In this document: positions 61,234-64,000 of the stretch, piece by piece
How positions within the stretch are numbered: the first letter of the stretch is position 1
Layout: each line of letters begins with the position of its first letter
Assembly (NCBI GenBank): GCA_910589075.1
Contig: CAJUSK010000019.1
Coordinates: forward strand, 8,674-72,673
Reading direction: 5' to 3'
From: an uncultured Lachnospiraceae bacterium
GTDB lineage: Bacteria; Bacillota; Clostridia; Lachnospirales; Lachnospiraceae
Length of the DNA: 64,000 bases
Made by a program: the position numbers and the translations under genes
Notes under the pieces: model-generated
The model's input: the letters and a program-made list of their open reading frames with translations, nothing else
Told to the model about the DNA's origin: nothing
Database searches by the model: none

Positions 61234-62706
61234 ATGAGACATTCCATAAAAAAACAGTTTGCACTTATATTTATTGGCTTGATGGCGGCAACCATACTCT
61301 GTTGCTGGTTTTTTAACAGTACATTTCTGGAGACATATTATGTAAATAAAAAGCAGACAGCACTGATGCTCGTCTATGATAAAATGAATGCTTCTTTTGC
61401 GGAAGGCAGTACGGAAACAGAAGCCTTTGACATAGAATTGCAAAGACTCTGCGGCAAATATAATGTGAGTATGCTTGTATTGGATGAGGATTCTGAAATG
61501 CTGATAGCTACAATGCATGAATCCGATATCCTGAAAAGGCAGCTTCTGGACAATCTTTTTTTCTCCAACGCCCATCCTGTATTTGAAAAGATTCTGGAAA
61601 AAACGGATCAGTATATACTGCGCACCATGCTGGACCCAAGAACCCATACAGAATACATTGAAATGTGGGGATTTCTGGAGAATGGCAATCTCTTTATTAT
61701 CAGGACTCCAAAAGAAGGCATTATGGAAAGCGTAGGTATTGCGAACCGCTTTCTTGCCTATACGGGTCTGACAGCCGTGCTGATTGGCAGTATTGTGATC
61801 TGGTTTGTATCCAGAAAGATAACGGAACCGATTTTGACACTGGCGGGTATTTCGGAAAAAATGGCATGCCTGGATTTTGATACGAAATATGAAGGCAGTG
61901 TGAAAAATGAGATTGGTGTTCTGGGCGAAAATATCAATATTCTTTCGGAAACACTGGAAAAGACCATTTCCGAACTGAAAACCGCCAATAATGAATTAAA
62001 GAAAGATGTGGAGAAAAAAGAACAGATTGATGAGATGCGGAAAGAGTTCCTCTCCAATGTGTCCCATGAGCTGAAAACGCCCATTGCGCTTATTCAGGGA
62101 TATGCGGAAGGGCTGCAGGAAGGCATGTGCGATGACGCGGAGAGCCGGGCATATTACTGTGAGGTAATTGTGGACGAAGCGGCCCGGATGAACCGGATGG
62201 TTCAGAAACTTTTAACATTAAATGAACTGGAATTCGGTAATGATGTGGCTTCCATGGAGCGTTTTGACCTGGCAGAACTGATTGACACATTTATACAGTC
62301 GGCGGAAATTCTGGCAAGACAGAACGGAATTTCCGTAAAGGCAGATATAAAAAAGCCCTGCTGTGTCTGGGCAGATGAATATAAGACGGAAGAGGTAATC
62401 CGAAACTATTTCAGCAATGCCATGCATCATTGCACCGGGGAAAAGATAATTCATATCAAAGCGGTCGAAAAAGGAGAGAAAATCAGAGTCAGCGTGTTTA
62501 ATACGGGGCAACCCGTGCCAAAAGAGAGCCTTTCACATATATGGGAAAAGTTCTACAAGGTTGATAAGGCGAGAACGAGAGAATACGGCGGCAGCGGTAT
62601 CGGACTTTCCATCGTAAAAGCCATTATGGAGGCCATGCATGAAGACTGTGGCGTGATCAACTATGAAAACGGAGTGGAATTTTGGTTTGAACTTGCTGCA
62701 AATTGA
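61234..62706 (+). CDS. membrane sensor histidine kinase
   Basis: Protein of 490 residues. TM1 is about 9-29 (FALIFIGLMAATILCCWFF), an extracytoplasmic sensor domain of about 140 residues follows, and TM2 is about 172-194. HAMP and a coiled coil lead to HisKA with His278 in SNVSHELKTPIALIQGY. The ATPase domain has NYFSNAMHH, then GGSGIGLSIVKAIMEA. The start at 61234 follows CGGGAG. It probably phosphorylates the response regulator at 54170, which is the only response regulator in the window. Confidence 0.94.
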   Translation: MRHSIKKQFALIFIGLMAATILCCWFFNSTFLETYYVNKKQTALMLVYDKMNASFAEGSTETEAFDIELQRLCGKYNVSMLVLDEDSEMLIATMHESDILKRQLLDNLFFSNAHPVFEKILEKTDQYILRTMLDPRTHTEYIEMWGFLENGNLFIIRTPKEGIMESVGIANRFLAYTGLTAVLIGSIVIWFVSRKITEPILTLAGISEKMACLDFDTKYEGSVKNEIGVLGENINILSETLEKTISELKTANNELKKDVEKKEQIDEMRKEFLSNVSHELKTPIALIQGYAEGLQEGMCDDAESRAYYCEVIVDEAARMNRMVQKLLTLNELEFGNDVASMERFDLAELIDTFIQSAEILARQNGISVKADIKKPCCVWADEYKTEEVIRNYFSNAMHHCTGEKIIHIKAVEKGEKIRVSVFNTGQPVPKESLSHIWEKFYKVDKARTREYGGSGIGLSIVKAIMEAMHEDCGVINYENGVEFWFELAAN

Positions 62707-62707
62707 C

Positions 62708-62736
62708 TTGTTCCGGAAAGCAAATGGTGTTAAAAT
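62708..62736 (+). promoter_or_regulatory. candidate sigma-A promoter of the lipoprotein gene
   Basis: TTGTTC (62708-62713), 17 bases, then TAAAAT (62731-62736). Confidence 0.5.
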
Positions 62737-62898
62737 ATAGTGATGCTTTAAACCTGTGCGCAATGTGGGAAGCGCATTTCGGCCTGTGTATGGAATCCGC
62801 AGAATTATGAGTTTTCGGATTTCTATAGGAACACCTTTTATGGTATAAGATTAAAAAATATATCAGAATATGGATAGATGAGGAAAGAGGAGTATAGC

Positions 62899-63669
62899 AT
62901 GAAAAAAACAAGTGTTGTAGGCGGCTTAATAATCGGTTTGGGGCTGCTTTTGACAGGATGCGGGAATTCTTTTGATTATATGCCCAATTTAACGGAAGAA
63001 GAGAGCATGCTGATTGCGGAGTATGCTGCCGGTATTTTGATCAAACACGATAAAAACGCGGGCAAACTGGCAAGCGATGCGGAAATTGCGGCTGCCGATG
63101 AACGGGAGGCTACCCGCCGGGCCAATGTGGAAGAACTTGAGGCTCTCCTGAATCAGGCGGAAAATGAGGAAGAAGCGTCGTCCAAAGAAGAAGCGGATGA
63201 AACAGAGAACGGGGGCGATGTACCTGAACCGGTAACGGCAGCATTTGAAGGGATTGCCCAGTTCTGTGGACTGGAAGGATTTCATATTACATATACGGGA
63301 CATATGGTATGCGATTTTTATCCTCCGGAAAACAGTGAGGAACTGGTATTTGCCATGGATGCCACTCCGGGCAGCAAACTTCTTGTTTTGCAGTTTACAG
63401 CTGAGAATGTAACAACCCAGGATCTGGAACTCAATATGATGGATCAGGGGGTAAAATTCCGAATTTCCATAAATGATGGCGGGATGGACAATATACTCCC
63501 CACTTTATTGCTGGATGATCTTTCATCCTACAAAGGCGTTATTCCTGCAGGCACCAATATACCGCTGGTATTGGTAAGAGAGATACCGGAAGGAGAAGCA
63601 GGTACGATCCAGACCATTTCCATGTCTCTGAGAAATGTATCCGGAAGCGCAACAACTTTACTGGAGTAA
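62899..63669 (+). CDS. lipoprotein of unknown function
   Basis: Protein of 256 residues. The signal peptide ends in a lipobox (LLLTGC, Cys about 21), so it is anchored outside the membrane after Lgt processing. A helical, Glu/Ala-rich stretch (about 40-105, with repeated EEA/KEE) precedes a beta-rich domain (about 120-256) with FYPPENSEELVFAMDATPGS. The pattern resembles small extracellular Ig-like domains, but no family is recognised. The start at 62899 follows AAAGAGGAG. It follows the kinase gene by 192 bases and has its own promoter. Confidence 0.8.
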   Translation: MKKTSVVGGLIIGLGLLLTGCGNSFDYMPNLTEEESMLIAEYAAGILIKHDKNAGKLASDAEIAAADEREATRRANVEELEALLNQAENEEEASSKEEADETENGGDVPEPVTAAFEGIAQFCGLEGFHITYTGHMVCDFYPPENSEELVFAMDATPGSKLLVLQFTAENVTTQDLELNMMDQGVKFRISINDGGMDNILPTLLLDDLSSYKGVIPAGTNIPLVLVREIPEGEAGTIQTISMSLRNVSGSATTLLE

Positions 63670-63676
63670 CAGATAA

Positions 63677-63721
63677 CACGGAAAAATCCGTGAAGATTTA
63701 CAGGCGGGAATCCGCCTGTAA
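63677..63721 (+). terminator. two hairpins after the lipoprotein gene
   Basis: CACGGA (63677) pairs with TCCGTG (ending 63692); TTACAGGCGG (63698) pairs with CCGCCTGTAA (ending 63721). Neither has a T run, so termination is uncertain. Confidence 0.5.
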
Positions 63722-63783
63722 TGCGGTATATCCGCCATTTTTTGCCAAGTGTGTAAAAAATTAAAAAAATTTATAAAAAGTGG

Positions 63784-63812
63784 TTGACATCCTCCGAAAT
63801 CAATGCTATACT
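63784..63812 (+). promoter_or_regulatory. strong sigma-A promoter at the right edge
   Basis: TTGACA (63784-63789), 17 bases, then TATACT (63807-63812). This is the best consensus promoter in the window. Its gene lies beyond the edge. Confidence 0.8.
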
Positions 63813-64000
63813 TTGATTCGTTGCTGAGGAACACAATCAAACAGCAATCGACAAAAAGAACAGAACCTTGACAAATAAACAGCAATGCGACCCTGAAGAT
63901 TCTAAAGAAACAGAAAGAAAATTCAGAGAACAGAAAAACCAAAAAGAAGCAGTAAAGAAGGAAGGACCAGGTTGGTCCTGAGGGAAAGAACAAACAAACA
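63813..64000 (+). other. non-coding leader cut by the window edge
   Basis: 188 bases downstream of the promoter without an open frame. It is A-rich, with a hairpin AGGACCA/TGGTCCT at 63963-63979. Length, A-richness and the strong promoter fit a stable-RNA (for example rRNA) leader, but this cannot be decided here. Confidence 0.35.

Noticed and set aside
54170..62706. A true OleABCD pathway
   Set aside because: No OleB-type hydrolase is present, the ANL enzyme looks closer to F390 synthetase/PaaK than OleC, and the KAS III residue spacing is closer to FabH. Only a parallel in logic is claimed.

Overview
The window looks like chromosome of an anaerobic, endospore-forming clostridium, most likely a Lachnospiraceae member. 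The reasons are a complete spoIIIA operon (AA to AH), the recN-spoIVB neighbourhood, an [FeFe]-hydrogenase maturation set, a glycyl-radical spare part, a GH2 beta-galactosidase, a DUF4179 sigma/anti-sigma pair and moderate GC. This placement rests on gene content and remembered families, not on a database search. No rRNA or tRNA gene was seen; the one RNA gene recognised is tmRNA.

Layout. 0-9 kb: a lysine/arginine-rich DUF6033-like protein, a sigma factor with its membrane anti-sigma factor, a large beta-galactosidase, a decayed tyrosine-integrase 3' end, ychF, lgt, and a stand-alone glycyl-radical protein on the minus strand. 9-14.3 kb: spoIIIAA-AH behind a sigma-E-like promoter and ended by a strong terminator. 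14.3-17.2 kb: prfC and a transglutaminase-like lipoprotein. 17.2-26.2 kb: one tightly packed housekeeping operon (Asp23, nusB, xseA, xseB, ispA, dxs, tlyA, nadK, argR, recN), where several genes overlap by a few bases. 26.2-32.2 kb: spoIVB, a TPR/DUF4037 protein, a Spo0A-like protein that lacks nearly all of the receiver domain, and glgA. 32.3-37.8 kb: rqcH, then two divergent ribbon-helix-helix (RHH) genes flanking six 40-bp palindromic repeats, then two secreted proteins (DUF5722 and an SH3/SGNH hydrolase). 38-41.4 kb: a GntR regulator and an ABC exporter whose permease is frameshifted. 41.5-46.4 kb: eno, secG, rnr, smpB and ssrA. 47.2-53.6 kb: a small coiled-coil protein, a soluble sensory-type [FeFe]-hydrogenase fused to a chemotaxis signalling domain, and hydE-hydG-hydF. 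53.6-62.7 kb: a single-pass membrane protein, a response regulator, a glycosyltransferase, a reductase/metallo-hydrolase fusion, an adenylate-forming enzyme, a KAS III enzyme, a leucine-rich-repeat protein and a histidine kinase. 62.7-64 kb: a lipoprotein, then a strong promoter with a structured leader cut by the window edge.

Four things stand out. (1) The 54-62.7 kb cluster reads as an uncharacterised lipid or small-molecule pathway enclosed by its own two-component system. (2) A family of about 40-bp palindromic repeats is scattered over at least five intergenic sites; its tandem array shows compensatory stem changes and lies between two RHH regulators with matching operators. (3) The Spo0A-like protein keeps the DNA-binding domain but lacks the phosphoacceptor domain, close to the site after spoIVB where spo0A normally lies. 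(4) The hydrogenase-chemotaxis fusion sits beside its maturation genes. All functions are inferred from motifs and context; no search or alignment software was run.
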